In this document: positions 31,727 through 41,934 of the stretch, in pieces
Layout: every line of letters begins with the position of its first letter
Position numbering within the stretch: the first letter of the stretch is position 1
Assembly: GCF_016746085.1 (NCBI RefSeq)
Contig: NZ_JAERTZ010000032.1
Location: 1 to 64,000 of the forward strand
Source: Zobellella iuensis
GTDB taxonomy: Bacteria; Pseudomonadota; Gammaproteobacteria; Enterobacterales; Aeromonadaceae
Reading direction: 5' to 3'
Length of the DNA stretch: 64,000 nucleotides
Translations under genes and position numbers: made by a program
The notes under the pieces: model-generated
What the model was told of the DNA's origin: nothing
Databases searched by the model: none
What the model saw: the letters and a program-made list of their open reading frames with translations, nothing else

Positions 31727-32929
31727 TTACTGTTGACGGCTGAGGGCCAGCGCGTCCTGGGCGATCACCCATTCTTCGTTGGTCGGCAGCACCCAGGCAG
31801 GAGTGCTGCCCTCGGCGGTGATGCGGCCGGCCTTGCCGAAACGGGCGGCCAGGTTGGCGTCCGCGTCCAGTTTGAAGCCAAGCAGCCCCAGGTAGGACAG
31901 GGTCAGTTCCCGCACCAGGGCGGAGTTCTCGCCGATGCCGCCGGTGAAGACGACACCGTCCAGGCGGCCGTCCAGGGCACAGCTGTAGCCGGCGATGTAC
32001 TTGGCCAAGCGATAGCAGAAGATGTCCAGGGCCCGTTTGGCTTCCGGCAGGCGGTGGTAGTTGTCTTCCGCGAAGCGGCAATCGCTGGTGTTTTCGGTCA
32101 GGCCCAGCAGGCCGGATTCCTTGGTCAGCAGGGTGTTGATGCGGTCGGTGCTGTAACCCAGCACGTCGTGCAGGTGGAAGATGATGGCCGGATCGATGTC
32201 GCCGCTGCGGGTGCCCATCACCAGGCCCTCGAGCGGGGTCAGGCCCATGGAGGTGTCCACCGACTCGCCGTTCTTGATGGCGCAGACCGAGGCGCCGTTG
32301 CCCAGGTGGCAGCTGATGATGTTCAGCTCGGCCACCGGCTTGTCCAGCATCCTGGCGGCTTCCTGGGCAATGAAATAGTGGCTGGTGCCGTGCATGCCGT
32401 AGCGGCGGATGCCGTGTTCCCGGTACAGGTGGTAGGGAATGGCGTACAGATAAGCCTGTTCGGGCATGGTCTGGTGGAAAGCGGTGTCGAACACCGCCAC
32501 CTGGGGCAGCGCGGGGAAGGACTTGCGTGCCGAGGCGATGCCCACCAGGTGGGCCGGGTTGTGCAGCGGCGCCAGGCTGGCGCAGTCTTCGATGCCCTTG
32601 ATCACCGTTTCGTCGATCAGCACGGAACGGGTGAACTGCTCGCCGCCGTGCACCACCCGATGGCCGATGGCCACCAGGCCCTGCAGCAGCTCGGGGCTGG
32701 GGTTGAGCAGGTTGGCCACGATAAAGTCCAGGGCCTGCTGGTGGGCGGCACCGGCGCCCAGCTCGGCGTTGCCCTTTTCGCCGTCGAGTTTCCACTTGAT
32801 GCGGGCTTCGGGCAGGTAGAAGCACTCGGCCAGGCCGGAGAGGCGTTCATCGCCGGTTTCGGCGTCGAGGATGGCGAATTTGAGCGAGGAGCTGCCGCAG
32901 TTGAGGACGAGTACCAGCTTGCTAGTCAT
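31727..32929 (-). CDS. ackA: Acetate kinase
   Basis: The 400-residue protein has N-terminal [27 protein letters not shown] and the ATP-binding GDIDPAI and FTGGIGENS motifs of the ASKHA superfamily. It makes ATP and acetate from acetyl phosphate. It is the first gene of ackA-pta, divergent from yfbV, as in E. coli. Confidence 0.97.
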   Translation of the reverse strand: MTSKLVLVLNCGSSSLKFAILDAETGDERLSGLAECFYLPEARIKWKLDGEKGNAELGAGAAHQQALDFIVANLLNPSPELLQGLVAIGHRVVHGGEQFTRSVLIDETVIKGIEDCASLAPLHNPAHLVGIASARKSFPALPQVAVFDTAFHQTMPEQAYLYAIPYHLYREHGIRRYGMHGTSHYFIAQEAARMLDKPVAELNIISCHLGNGASVCAIKNGESVDTSMGLTPLEGLVMGTRSGDIDPAIIFHLHDVLGYSTDRINTLLTKESGLLGLTENTSDCRFAEDNYHRLPEAKRALDIFCYRLAKYIAGYSCALDGRLDGVVFTGGIGENSALVRELTLSYLGLLGFKLDADANLAARFGKAGRITAEGSTPAWVLPTNEEWVIAQDALALSRQQ

Positions 32930-33209
32930 GTATGGAACCTTTTCGTCAGGGGTTACGAAAATCTTGCTGTCCGGAGGCGATTTCCGGGCAATAAATGTCG
33001 GTTAAACTCTATCCTTAAGGTTAGACGCATTCCCAAGCGGAGATTACGCCGTTACCATCCCTGACTTCACCGGTCTGACCGGGTCGATTTAGGGCAAGAT
33101 AATACCTTTTTTTTGTCATAAAATAACAGAAAATTAGCGTGTTTTTTTGATTTGGATGAATGCGTTGTAATTTACCAACAGAATGGCGTGGCCAGTCCCG
33201 GGAGGCAGT

Positions 33210-33650
33210 ATGGGCATCTTCACCACCACCTTGCACAGAGGCAAGGCCTACCTGAGCATATGGCCAAGGGAGCGGCGACTGGCGGCGCTGTTTCCCGAAT
33301 ACCGGGTGATCGCCGCCACCAGCCTGGGCATGCGCACCATGCCGGTGCTGGTGACCCTGAGTCTGTTGATCCAATTCCAGTTCGGTGCTCCGCAATACTG
33401 GCCCAGCGTGGTGGCCTCGGTGCTCTTTCTGGCCAGCCTGCCGCTGCAGGGGCTGTACTGGCTCGGCAAGCGGGCCGACACCCTGTTGCCGCCGACCCTG
33501 GTGAACTGGTACTGGCAACTGCACGAGAAGATTGCCGCCGCCGGCATCAAGGCCAAGGAGCCGGTATCCCGGCCCCGCTACTACGAGCTGGGGGAAACCC
33601 TCAACCTGGCCTTCAAGCAGCTGGACAAGTCCTTTATCAACGATATGTGA
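33210..33650 (+). CDS. yfbV: UPF0208 membrane protein YfbV
   Basis: A 146-residue protein with two close hydrophobic spans (about 42-60 and 68-88), the conserved LPLQGLYWLGKR after the second span, and the C-terminal NLAFKQLDKSFIND. It matches YfbV, which lies divergent to ackA in E. coli and has been implicated in Ter macrodomain organisation. The ATG at 33210 is preceded by GGGAGGCAG. It ends 5 bp from the convergent frdD stop. Confidence 0.93.
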   Translation: MGIFTTTLHRGKAYLSIWPRERRLAALFPEYRVIAATSLGMRTMPVLVTLSLLIQFQFGAPQYWPSVVASVLFLASLPLQGLYWLGKRADTLLPPTLVNWYWQLHEKIAAAGIKAKEPVSRPRYYELGETLNLAFKQLDKSFINDM

Positions 33651-33655
33651 GCCGG

Positions 33656-34024
33656 CTACAGCCCCAGAGCCAGGATAATGGCCAGCAAGGACACTAGGGC
33701 GGCGAAGCCGTAACAGAGTATCTTGCCCATGACCCCCAGCTGCAGCCGCAGATCGTGGGTACCGTGATGGATGCGGTGCATGGCATGCCACAGGGGCAGT
33801 ATGACGGAGCCCAGGATGAACAGGGCGCCGATCCAGTGGCTGGCGAAGCCATGTACCCGCTCGAAACTCAGGTAGTCCGGGCTCAGCAGCCCCAGCGGCA
33901 CCAGTACGCCCACCAGCAGTACCGTGATGGGGGTGATCATGGCGAACCAGCTGCCGCCGGCGCCGAACAGGCTCCACCAGATGGGCTCTTCCGAACGGCG
34001 GGGATGGGGATTGATGGGTTTCAT
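33656..34024 (-). CDS. frdD: Fumarate reductase membrane subunit D
   Basis: A 122-residue hydrophobic protein starting [24 protein letters not shown], matching the FrdD N-terminus, with three spans and the conserved [13 protein letters not shown] near the third. FrdC and FrdD anchor the FrdAB catalytic dimer and form the menaquinol site. It is unusual that 168 bp separate it from frdC; the two are normally adjacent. Confidence 0.95.
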   Translation of the reverse strand: MKPINPHPRRSEEPIWWSLFGAGGSWFAMITPITVLLVGVLVPLGLLSPDYLSFERVHGFASHWIGALFILGSVILPLWHAMHRIHHGTHDLRLQLGVMGKILCYGFAALVSLLAIILALGL

Positions 34025-34192
34025 GTCGACTCCTAAGTCGTTGTCCTAATCAGGCCACATCGACCGTGTGCTGCACACAGACACGCCGTAAACCCATCCC
34101 TGGGGGCTCCGCCGCGCCATCCCTGGCGCGAAGGGTCTGCTTAGCAGCACCCGGTCGCTGCCGATAATGAATTTACTTTTCAGAAGCGGTAT
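34025..34192. repeat. Unusual frdC-frdD spacer with a dispersed-repeat-like sequence
   Basis: frdC and frdD are separated by 168 bp. The segment 34083-34132 (ACGCCGTAAACCCATCC, TGGGGGCT, CCGCGCCATCCCTGGCGCG) contains imperfect inverted repeats such as GCGCCA/TGGCGC and resembles intergenic repeats found in some marine gammaproteobacteria. It might be a REP- or MITE-like element lodged in the operon. It could attenuate or stabilise the message between C and D. Confidence 0.55.
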
Positions 34193-34582
34193 TTAGCTTA
34201 AAAACCACAGCAGGCAGAACAGGCTGATGGCGGCGGTCAGCGCCCATTGCGCCGCCGCCGCCTTCACCGCCGGCAGCCGTTCGCCCTTGAGCTTCACCGG
34301 CATCACCTGGGGCATCATCAGAAAGAAGGTGGCGGCGTGGAACAGGCTGCCGGCCAGGGCCAGCAGATTCAGCACTATCACCAGGGGGCTGGCCATAAAG
34401 GCCAGCCAGCCTGCCCAGGCCTCCGGGCCTCGACCCAGGCTCCACAGCCCGGCCAGCAGGCAGAGGCTGAAAAAGGTCAGGGGCAGCACCGTGGCTTCCC
34501 GCAGCATGTAGAAGCGGTAGGGTTGCTTCTTCAGCCACCAGTCGGCCTTCATCTCCCGGACATAGGGTTTGCGAGCACTCAT
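34193..34582 (-). CDS. frdC: Fumarate reductase membrane subunit C
   Basis: A 129-residue protein starting RKPYVREMKADWWLKKQPYRFYMLREAT, the diagnostic FrdC N-terminus, with three transmembrane spans (about 27-47, 62-84, 108-128). It holds part of the quinol site. It is 10 bp after frdB. Confidence 0.96.
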   Translation of the reverse strand: MSARKPYVREMKADWWLKKQPYRFYMLREATVLPLTFFSLCLLAGLWSLGRGPEAWAGWLAFMASPLVIVLNLLALAGSLFHAATFFLMMPQVMPVKLKGERLPAVKAAAAQWALTAAISLFCLLWFLS

Positions 34583-34592
34583 GGTTTCCCCC

Positions 34593-35318
34593 TCAGTTGC
34601 GGCGCAGGGCGGCCAGCAGGTAATTGACGCCCGAGTCTATCTTGCTCTGGTTGACGGCGGCGGCCGGGTCCACCTCCTTCGGGCAGACCTCGGAGCAATA
34701 GCCCACGAAGGTACAGCCCCAGGCGCCGTCGTCGCCGTTGATAAGCTTCATCCGCTCGTGCCGGCCCTGGTCCCGGCTGTCCAGGTTGTAGCGGCGGGCC
34801 AGGGTGATGGCCGCCGGCCCGAGGAAGCGGGGGTTGAGCCCCACCTGGGGGCAGGCGGCATAGCACAGGCCGCAGTTGATGCACTGGGAAAAACCGTGGT
34901 AGGCGTCCATCTGGGCCGGGGTCTGGGTATTGGGCCCCTGCTCCACGGTTCTGTCGTTGCCGATGATATAGGGCTTGATGGCTTCGATCCGCTCCACGAA
35001 GGGGGCCAGATCCACCACCAGATCCTTTTCGATGGGGTAGTTCTCCAGCGGCTCGATGCGCAGTTCGTCGTAGTCCCGCAGAAAGGTCTTGCAGCCGAGT
35101 TTGGGCACGCCGTTGACCATAAAGCCGCAGGAGCCGCAGATGGCCATGCGGCAGGACCAGCGGAACGTCAGGCTGGGGTCTATCTGGTCCTTGATATGGT
35201 TGAGGGCGTCCAGCACCGAGGTGGTGTCGTTCCAGGGGATGTCGTAGCGCTCCAGGTGGGGCTCGTCGTCCCGCTCCGGATCGTAGCGCAGTATCTGCAC
35301 GGTTTTCAGCTGGCTCAT
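34593..35318 (-). CDS. frdB: Fumarate reductase iron-sulfur subunit
   Basis: The 241-residue protein has the N-terminal [2Fe-2S] ferredoxin domain ([15 protein letters not shown] then C downstream) and two further Cys clusters, [12 protein letters not shown] and [11 protein letters not shown], for the [4Fe-4S] and [3Fe-4S] centres. It passes electrons from menaquinol to FrdA. The start at 35318 overlaps the frdA stop by four bases, indicating translational coupling. Confidence 0.97.
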   Translation of the reverse strand: MSQLKTVQILRYDPERDDEPHLERYDIPWNDTTSVLDALNHIKDQIDPSLTFRWSCRMAICGSCGFMVNGVPKLGCKTFLRDYDELRIEPLENYPIEKDLVVDLAPFVERIEAIKPYIIGNDRTVEQGPNTQTPAQMDAYHGFSQCINCGLCYAACPQVGLNPRFLGPAAITLARRYNLDSRDQGRHERMKLINGDDGAWGCTFVGYCSEVCPKEVDPAAAVNQSKIDSGVNYLLAALRRN

Positions 35319-37093
35319 CGGGCTTTCTCCCCTTGTTCCGCTTCGGCGCCATAAACCCGTTTGGCCGGCCGCGAACGGGTGATGCAGACCTCGCTGTAGC
35401 CGATGTCGGGCGCGCCGTCGGCCCGGTAGTGGGCCAGGGTATGCTTGAGGTAGCGCTCGTCGTCCCGCTCCCGGCAGCCCTCGTCCAGCCGCTGGTGGGC
35501 GCCGCGGGATTCCTTGCGCCGGATGGCGCTGTGGGCCATGGCCTCGGCCACGTCCAGGCAGTAGCCGAGTTCGATGGCGCCGATCAAGTCGGTGTTGAAC
35601 ACCCGGCCCGGGTCCCGGATGGCGATATGGCGGTAGCGCGCCTTCAGCTCGGCAATCTTGTCGATGGTGGCCTGCATCAGATCCTCGCTGCGATAGATGC
35701 CGCAGCCTTCCTCCATGGTCCGGCCCAGTTCGTCGCGGATGTCGGCCCAGTTCTGATCCCCCCGCTGTTGCCTGAGCGCCTCGACCCCGGACTGCACCCG
35801 TCCCGCCTCGGCGGCGATGGCCGCCTCGTCGAAGGGGCGCTGCTCCGCCGCCAGCCGGGCCGCCGCTTCCCCGGCCTGACGGCCGAACACCAGCAGCTCG
35901 GCCAGCGAGTTGGAGCCCAGCCGGTTGGCGCCGTGGAGTCCGCTGGAGGCGCATTCGCCCACCGCGAACAGGCCCCGGATGCGGGTCTGGCTCTCTTTGT
36001 CCACCTCTATGCCGCCCATGGTGTAGTGGGCGGTGGGGCGGATGGGAATAGGCTCCTTCACCGGATCCACGTTGACATAGGCCTTGGCCAGCTCGCAGAT
36101 AAAGGGCAGCCGCTCTTTCAGTTTTTTCTCGCCCAGGTGGCGCAGATCCAGGTGCACCACCTCGCCCAGGGGGTGGGAGAGGGTGTTGCCCTTCTGCAGC
36201 TCGTGCCAGAAGGCCTGGGACACCTTGTCCCGCGGGCCCAGCTCCATGTACTTGTTTCTGGGCTCGCCGAGCGGGGTTTCCGGGCCCAGGCCGTAGTCCT
36301 GCAGGTAACGGTAGCCGTGGCGGTTGAGCAGTATGCCGCCCTCGCCCCGGCAGCCCTCGGTCATCAGTATGCCGGAGCCGGGCAAGCCGGTGGGGTGGTA
36401 CTGCACGAACTCCATGTCGCGCAGGGGCACGCCGTGGCGGTAGGCCATGGCCATGCCGTCGCCGGTGACGATGCCGCCGTTGGTGTTGTAGCGGAACACC
36501 CGGGCGGCGCCGCCGGTGGCCAGGATCACCGCCCGGGCGCGGATCAGCACCAGCTCCCCTTCGGCCAGGTGCAGCGCCACCAGGCCCTGCACCCGGCCTT
36601 CGACCACCACCAGGTCGAGCACGAAGAACTCGTCGAAGCGCTTGATCTGCGGGTACTTTATCGAGGTCTGGAACAGGGTATGCAGCAGGTGGAAGCCGGT
36701 CTTGTCGGCGGCAAACCAGGTGCGCTCGGTTTTCATGCCGCCGAAGCGGCGCACGTTGACGCTGCCGTCGTCCTTGCGGCTCCAGGGGCAACCCCATAAT
36801 TCCATCTGGGTCATTTCCCGCGGGCATTCGGCCACGAAGCGCTCGACCACGTCCTGCTCGCACAGCCAGTCGCCGCCGGAAACGGTGTCGTCGAAGTGCT
36901 GGTCCAGGCTGTCTTCGTCCTTGATCACGGCGGCCGCGCCGCCTTCCGCCGCCACCGTATGGGAGCGCATGGGGTAGACCTTGGACAGCAGGGCCACCCG
37001 CAACGAGGGATCCGCCTCGGCGGCGGCGATGGCGGCCCTGAGGCCGGCGCCGCCGGCGCCGACCACGGCGATATCGAGGGTCAGGGTTTGCAC
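35315..37093 (-). CDS. frdA: Fumarate reductase flavoprotein subunit
   Basis: The 592-residue protein has the FAD-binding [11 protein letters not shown], the FAD-linked histidine in [11 protein letters not shown] (about residue 45), the substrate region [21 protein letters not shown] and [13 protein letters not shown]. It is closer to quinol:fumarate reductase than to succinate dehydrogenase over its whole length. I chose a GTG start at 37093 because AGGAGAG lies seven bases upstream; an ATG further up (37129) lacks one. It heads frdABCD and permits fumarate respiration. Confidence 0.96.
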   Translation of the reverse strand: MQTLTLDIAVVGAGGAGLRAAIAAAEADPSLRVALLSKVYPMRSHTVAAEGGAAAVIKDEDSLDQHFDDTVSGGDWLCEQDVVERFVAECPREMTQMELWGCPWSRKDDGSVNVRRFGGMKTERTWFAADKTGFHLLHTLFQTSIKYPQIKRFDEFFVLDLVVVEGRVQGLVALHLAEGELVLIRARAVILATGGAARVFRYNTNGGIVTGDGMAMAYRHGVPLRDMEFVQYHPTGLPGSGILMTEGCRGEGGILLNRHGYRYLQDYGLGPETPLGEPRNKYMELGPRDKVSQAFWHELQKGNTLSHPLGEVVHLDLRHLGEKKLKERLPFICELAKAYVNVDPVKEPIPIRPTAHYTMGGIEVDKESQTRIRGLFAVGECASSGLHGANRLGSNSLAELLVFGRQAGEAAARLAAEQRPFDEAAIAAEAGRVQSGVEALRQQRGDQNWADIRDELGRTMEEGCGIYRSEDLMQATIDKIAELKARYRHIAIRDPGRVFNTDLIGAIELGYCLDVAEAMAHSAIRRKESRGAHQRLDEGCRERDDERYLKHTLAHYRADGAPDIGYSEVCITRSRPAKRVYGAEAEQGEKAR

Positions 37094-37308
37094 AGGTCTC
37101 TCCTGTAGCTGGGAATCACTGGGCACCACTTTAGTAGTAATTGCTCGGGACTGCCTTGACGTGGGTCATGGCATGCTTCCGTCCGCACCGGTGCTTTTGT
37201 TTCCGGCAGGGGAATTCGGTATAGATAAAAAGACGAACAACAATTATTATCATTAGCGGTATTGTTATGTTATAACAGTTGCTTCATTGCCCACACGGAG
37301 ATCCCTCA
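37094..37308. other. Divergent frdA / rpmE2 control region
   Basis: This 215-bp region must carry the frd promoter on the minus strand and the rpmE2 promoter on the plus strand. A weak FNR-like motif, TTGAC-N4-GTCAT, is at about 37157. The plus-strand part is AT-rich and holds a Zur-like box. Confidence 0.45.
37259..37281 (+). promoter_or_regulatory. Zur-type operator upstream of rpmE2-rpmJ2
   Basis: GTTATG-T-TATAAC (37264-37276) matches the gammaproteobacterial Zur core GTTATA-N-TATAAC with one mismatch, and the flanks are AT-rich. It lies about 30 bp before the rpmE2 start, where it would block transcription under zinc sufficiency. The target genes are classic Zur regulon members. Confidence 0.75.
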
Positions 37309-37572
37309 ATGAAAACCGGCATTCACCCCGAATACCGCCAGGTCGTTTTCCACGACGCCTCGGCCGACACTTACTTCAAGGTCGGCTCCACCATGAATTC
37401 CCAGGAGAGCATCCTCTGGTCGGACGGCAAGCACTACCCCCTGGTCCGGCTGGACGTGTCCTCCGCCTCCCACCCCTTCTATACCGGCCAGCAGCGGACG
37501 GTGGCGGCCGAAGGGCGGGTGCGCCAGTTCCAGCGCCGCTTCAAGGGCATGGCGAGCGGGGGAATCAAGTAA
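37309..37572 (+). CDS. rpmE2: 50S ribosomal protein L31, type B (zinc-independent)
   Basis: An 87-residue protein with the L31B core: [25 protein letters not shown] and C-terminal RRFKG. The CxxC zinc ligands of ordinary L31 are missing, as expected for the C-minus paralogue used under zinc limitation. The start has a GGAG nine bases upstream. Its stop codon overlaps the next start by one base. Confidence 0.96.
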   Translation: MKTGIHPEYRQVVFHDASADTYFKVGSTMNSQESILWSDGKHYPLVRLDVSSASHPFYTGQQRTVAAEGRVRQFQRRFKGMASGGIK

Positions 37573-37718
37573 TGCAGGTGGTCAACTCCCTGAAAAGTGC
37601 CAAACAGCGTCATCCGGATTGCCAGATAGTGCGCCGTCGTGGGCGGCTCTACGTTATCTGCAAGAGCAACCCCAGGTTCAAGGCCGTGCAGGGGCGCTGC
37701 AAGAAGAAAAAAGGTTAA
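37572..37718 (+). CDS. rpmJ2: 50S ribosomal protein L36, type B (zinc-independent)
   Basis: A 48-residue protein starting [20 protein letters not shown] and ending in a lysine-rich tail, matching the alternative L36 (YkgO type). Zinc ligands of ordinary L36 are largely absent. The ATG overlaps the rpmE2 TAA, so the two are translationally coupled and would both be released by Zur. Confidence 0.94.
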   Translation: MQVVNSLKSAKQRHPDCQIVRRRGRLYVICKSNPRFKAVQGRCKKKKG

Positions 37719-37874
37719 GCCGGGGAGGGAGATCACGCTCGCCGCTTCCGGTATCGGTCCCTTTAGTGCCCTGGATCAATCTTTGCTTACCCCCTTGGGG
37801 GTAGCATGAGGCCATGCCCGGGGGCAGAATGCACCGGGCCCGCCAATTCATAATAACGCCGAGGCCGGACAACC

Positions 37875-39314
37875 ATGAGCGACATGATCCCCGTTCGTAT
37901 CGAAGAAGACCTGCTGGGTACCCTGGCGGTGGACAACCACCATTACTACGGCATCCATACCCAGCGGGCGCTGGACAATTTCCGCCTGAGCAGCCAGAAA
38001 ATTTCCGATTTTCCCGATCTGGTGCGCGGCATGGTGCTGACCAAGAAGGCGGCGGCCCTGGCCAACGGCGAACTGGGCACCATAGAGCCGCGCATTGCCG
38101 ACCAGATAGTGGACGCCTGCGACCTGATGCTGAGCACCGGCAAGGGTTTCGATCAGTTTCCCATCGACGTCTTTCAGGGCGGGGCGGGCACTTCGGTCAA
38201 CATGAACACCAACGAGGTGCTGGCCAATATCGCCCTGGAGCTGATGGGCCTGCCCAAGGGCCGCTACGACGTGGTCAACCCCAACGATCACGTCAACAAG
38301 TGCCAGTCCACCAACGACGCCTATCCCACCGGCTTTCGGGTGGCCCTGTTCCACAGCTGCGAACACCTGCTGGCGGCCCTCGAGCGGTTGATCGAGGCGT
38401 TCGAGGCCAAGGCACTGGCATTTGCGGACATCCTCAAGATGGGACGCACCCAGCTACAGGACGCGGTGCCCATGAGCCTGGGCCAGGAATTCCATGCCTT
38501 CGCCGTCACCCTGCGCGAGGAAGTGAAAAGCATCCGCCTGTGCCGGGAGCTGCTACTGGAGGTCAACCTGGGGGCCACCGCCATCGGCACCGGGCTCAAC
38601 ACCCCGCCGGAATATTCCCGCCTGGCCATCGCCAAACTGGCGGAGATCACCGGCCAGGCCTATGTACCGGCGGAGGACTTGATTGAAGCCACCTCCGACT
38701 GCGGCGCCTACGTGATGCTGCACAGCGCCTTCAAACGGCTGGCGGTGAAGCTGTCGAAGATCTGCAACGATCTGCGGCTGCTGTCTTCCGGGCCCCGCGC
38801 CGGGCTCAACGAGATCAACCTGCCCGAGCTGCAGGCGGGCTCCTCCATCATGCCGGCCAAGGTCAATCCGGTGATCCCGGAGGTGGTCAACCAGGCCGCC
38901 TTCAAGGTGATCGGCAACGACGTCACCGTCACCCTGGCCGCCGAGGGCGGCCAGCTGCAGCTGAACGTGATGGAGCCGGTGATCGCCCAGTCCATGTTCG
39001 AATCCCTCAACCTGATGGAAAAGGCCTGCGTGGCCCTGCGCGACAAGTGCGTGACCGGCATTACCGCCAACCCCGAGGTGTGCCGGGACTATGTGCTCCA
39101 CTCCATCGGTCTCGTCACCTACCTCAATCCCTATATCGGCCATCATGAGGGCGATATCGTCGGCAAGATCTGCGCCAGAACCGGCAAGGGGGTGCGCGAA
39201 GTGGTGCTGGAGCGGGGCCTGCTCACCCCCGAGCAGCTCGACGACATCCTGTCCATCGACAACCTGATGCGGCCCCAATACCGGGCCAGGCGCTACGCGC
39301 GGGCCCTGGACTAA
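37875..39314 (+). CDS. aspA: Aspartate ammonia-lyase
   Basis: The 479-residue protein belongs to the fumarase/aspartase superfamily with the signature [12 protein letters not shown] (about 315-326), the early [10 protein letters not shown] segment, and [10 protein letters not shown]. It deaminates aspartate to fumarate. It sits between frdABCD and dcuA: fumarate produced here can serve as an electron acceptor. A TTGAT half-site (on the minus strand near 37772) is the only hint of FNR/CRP control. Confidence 0.95.
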   Translation: MSDMIPVRIEEDLLGTLAVDNHHYYGIHTQRALDNFRLSSQKISDFPDLVRGMVLTKKAAALANGELGTIEPRIADQIVDACDLMLSTGKGFDQFPIDVFQGGAGTSVNMNTNEVLANIALELMGLPKGRYDVVNPNDHVNKCQSTNDAYPTGFRVALFHSCEHLLAALERLIEAFEAKALAFADILKMGRTQLQDAVPMSLGQEFHAFAVTLREEVKSIRLCRELLLEVNLGATAIGTGLNTPPEYSRLAIAKLAEITGQAYVPAEDLIEATSDCGAYVMLHSAFKRLAVKLSKICNDLRLLSSGPRAGLNEINLPELQAGSSIMPAKVNPVIPEVVNQAAFKVIGNDVTVTLAAEGGQLQLNVMEPVIAQSMFESLNLMEKACVALRDKCVTGITANPEVCRDYVLHSIGLVTYLNPYIGHHEGDIVGKICARTGKGVREVVLERGLLTPEQLDDILSIDNLMRPQYRARRYARALD

Positions 39315-39400
39315 CCCTGAAGCGACGGGCTCGAGACGGAGCCCGTTTTTATGCTGCTCATCACCGGCAGGGAGGCGGGTCGGTCGGCGGGAGAGTGGAA

Positions 39401-40702
39401 ATGATAGTGTTCGAGTTGTTGATTGTGCTGGCGGCCATCACCCTGGGCGCCAGGATGGGCAGTATCGGCATCGGCTTCGCCGGCGGCCTGGGGGTACTGG
39501 TGCTGACCCTGGGGCTGGGGCTGACTCCCGGCGCCATTCCGGTGGAGGTGATCCTGATCATCATGTCGGTGATCACCGCCATCGCCGCCATGCAGCTGGC
39601 CGGCGGCATGGACTACCTGGTCAGCCTGGCCGAGCGGCTGCTGCGCCGCCATCCCAAATACATCACCTTTCTGGCGCCGGTGGTCACCTACAGCATGACC
39701 CTGTTCGCCGGCACCGGCCACACCGCCTTTTCCACCCTGCCGGTGATCGCCGAGGTGGCCAAGGAGCAGGGCATACGCCCGTCCCGCCCGCTCAGCATCG
39801 CGGTGGTGGCCTCCCAGATAGCCATTACCGCCTCGCCCATTTCGGCGGCGGTGGTGTTCTTTTCCGGCATCCTCGAGCCCCTGGGGGTGGACTACCTGAC
39901 CCTGCTGGCCATCTGTATTCCCGCCACCTTCCTGGCCTGCCTGGTCGGCGCCCTGGTGGCCAACCGGCTGGGGGCGCCGCTGGCGGAGGATCCGGTGTAC
40001 CGGGAGCGACTGGCCAAGGGGCTGGTCAGGCTCCGGGGCGGGAGCGCCGTCGAGATCAAGGCGGGGGCCCGGCGCTCGGTGCTCTACTTCCTGCTGGCCA
40101 TCGGCGCCGTGGTGCTCTACGCCACCGCCATTTCCGACAAGGTGGGGCTGATCGCCAACCCGGTGCTGCCGCGGGATGCGGCCATCATGATCTTCATGTT
40201 GACTGCCGCCGGGGCCATCACCCTGGGTTGCAAGCTGGATGCGAGCCACATTTCCAATATGGCCACCTTCAGGTCCGGCATGTCGGCCTGTGTCTGCGTG
40301 CTGGGGGTGGCCTGGCTGGGGGATACCTTCGTGTCCAACCATATCGACGACATCAAGCTGGTCGCCGGCGGTCTGCTCGAAACCTATTCCTGGCTGCTGG
40401 CGGTGACCCTGTTCTTCGCCTCCATGCTGCTCTATTCCCAGGGCGCCACCACCAAGGCGCTGATGCCGGCGGCGCTGGCCATCGGCGTGGATCCGCTGAC
40501 CGCGGTGGCCTCCTTCGCGGCGGTCAGCGCGCTCTTCGTGCTGCCCACCTATCCGACCCTGCTGGCGGCGGTGGAAATGGACGACACCGGCTCCACCCGC
40601 ATCGGCAAGGCGGTGTTCAACCATCCTTTCTTCGTGCCCGGGGTGGTGACCATAGCGGTGAGCGTGATGCTGGGCTTTGTGTTCGGCGGCCTGCTGCTCT
40701 AG
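39401..40702 (+). CDS. dcuA: Anaerobic C4-dicarboxylate transporter DcuA
   Basis: A 433-residue protein with about ten spans and Dcu signatures: LGARMGSIGIGFAGGLGVLVL, FAGTGHTAFSTLPVIAEVAKEQG, ITASPISAAVV, MSACVCVLGVAWLGDTFVSN and SQGATTKALMPAALA. It exchanges aspartate, fumarate and succinate. It follows aspA by 86 bp, as in E. coli aspA-dcuA. I prefer the ATG at 39401 with GGGAG upstream over the GTG at 39395. Confidence 0.95.
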   Translation: MIVFELLIVLAAITLGARMGSIGIGFAGGLGVLVLTLGLGLTPGAIPVEVILIIMSVITAIAAMQLAGGMDYLVSLAERLLRRHPKYITFLAPVVTYSMTLFAGTGHTAFSTLPVIAEVAKEQGIRPSRPLSIAVVASQIAITASPISAAVVFFSGILEPLGVDYLTLLAICIPATFLACLVGALVANRLGAPLAEDPVYRERLAKGLVRLRGGSAVEIKAGARRSVLYFLLAIGAVVLYATAISDKVGLIANPVLPRDAAIMIFMLTAAGAITLGCKLDASHISNMATFRSGMSACVCVLGVAWLGDTFVSNHIDDIKLVAGGLLETYSWLLAVTLFFASMLLYSQGATTKALMPAALAIGVDPLTAVASFAAVSALFVLPTYPTLLAAVEMDDTGSTRIGKAVFNHPFFVPGVVTIAVSVMLGFVFGGLLL

Positions 40703-40841
40703 TCCTGGTTGAGCTTTGACCGAGAAAGAGAAATAATCGCCTTTCCTGTTTTCTCCCGGCGGCCCGCTGCGAACGGGATCTTCTCCGGCCGCCCATGCCT
40801 GAACAGGCCGGGCACAGGAAGTGGCCGGCCCGGATACCTTG

Positions 40842-41867
40842 ATGCGATCTATCCTTCTGACGCTGCTGCTGGCGGGGGTGGGGGGCGGTGCCGCCCACGG
40901 GCTCGGCTTTCCTTCCGACTGGCTGGTCGGCGCCATGGTGCTGGTGGCCTTCTGCTCCATGCGTGGTCTCGCCACCCGGGTGCCGCCGTACAGCCTCGAA
41001 CTGGTGCAACTGGTGCTGGGCCTGAGCGTGGGCCTGCGCATCAGCACCGAATTGCCGGCGGGATCTTCCCTGCTGATCAGCCTGGGCGGCCTGCTGCTGT
41101 GCCTGGCTACCCAGTTACCCCTGGTGCAGGGGCTGCTGCGCCGGCTCGGCTGGTCCCGGGAAGAGGCCATGCTGGCGGCCTCGCCGGGGGCCTTGTCGGT
41201 GATGGCGGCGCTGGCGTCGGAGCTCGACAATCCGCTGCGGGTGGTGCTGTCGCAGACGGTGCGGGTGATGCTGCTGGTAAGCGGCGTCACCCTGGTGCTC
41301 TGGCTGGGCTGGGTCAACCAGGTGCCGCTGCCCGGCGAACAGGCCCTGTCCCACGGGCTCAGCCTGCTGCTGCTGGCCGTCGCCCTGCTGCTGGGGCGGG
41401 GCCTGCGCCGCCTGCGGCTGCCGGTGAGCCCGCTGCTGGGCGGCATGCTGGTGGGGGGCGTCTTCGCCGCCCAGCAACCCCAGGACATGGTGCTGGCCGG
41501 CTGGATGCTGCCCCTGTCCATGCTGCTGCTCGGCGCCCTGCTGGGCTGCCGCATCCGCCCCTTGCCAGCGCGGGAGCTGGCCGGGCTGCTGGGCATCGGC
41601 CTGGTGATCTGCCTGGCCAGCTCGCTGGTGTCCCTGCTGTGGGCCGGGCTGGTGGCCTGGCAACTGGATCTGTCGGTGTTCCAGGTGTGGCTGGCCTATG
41701 CCCCGGGCGGGCTGGAGGCGATGATCTATCTGGCGCTGGTCACCGGCGAGGAGCCCTCCTGGGTGATCTTCCACCATGTGGTGCGCATCGTGTTGCTGAG
41801 CCTGGGCGGCGGCTGGCTGATGCAGCGTTACCAGGCCCGGGCGGCCCGGCCCGAACAGGGGGACTGA
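40842..41867 (+). CDS. AbrB-family membrane protein
   Basis: A 341-residue protein with about ten hydrophobic segments and two homologous halves, as in the AbrB (formerly ammonia monooxygenase-like) family. Visible markers are HGLGFPSDWLVGAM in the first half and the repeated ASPGALSVM / YAPGGLEAM pattern. The function of this family is not established; transport is assumed. The chosen ATG at 40842 lacks a strong ribosome binding site, so a TTG or GTG upstream is possible. Confidence 0.8.
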   Translation: MRSILLTLLLAGVGGGAAHGLGFPSDWLVGAMVLVAFCSMRGLATRVPPYSLELVQLVLGLSVGLRISTELPAGSSLLISLGGLLLCLATQLPLVQGLLRRLGWSREEAMLAASPGALSVMAALASELDNPLRVVLSQTVRVMLLVSGVTLVLWLGWVNQVPLPGEQALSHGLSLLLLAVALLLGRGLRRLRLPVSPLLGGMLVGGVFAAQQPQDMVLAGWMLPLSMLLLGALLGCRIRPLPARELAGLLGIGLVICLASSLVSLLWAGLVAWQLDLSVFQVWLAYAPGGLEAMIYLALVTGEEPSWVIFHHVVRIVLLSLGGGWLMQRYQARAARPEQGD

Positions 41868-41934
41868 CGGCGGGCTTGCAAAAACGGCCGGCATTGGCCA
41901 GTCTGGGACATTCTCACCTGCGTCGCGAGTCCCT

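Noticed and set aside
29554-31743. 729-codon plus-strand frame opposite pta
   Set aside because: A shadow of pta with His/Gly-rich translation; pta is complete and well conserved.
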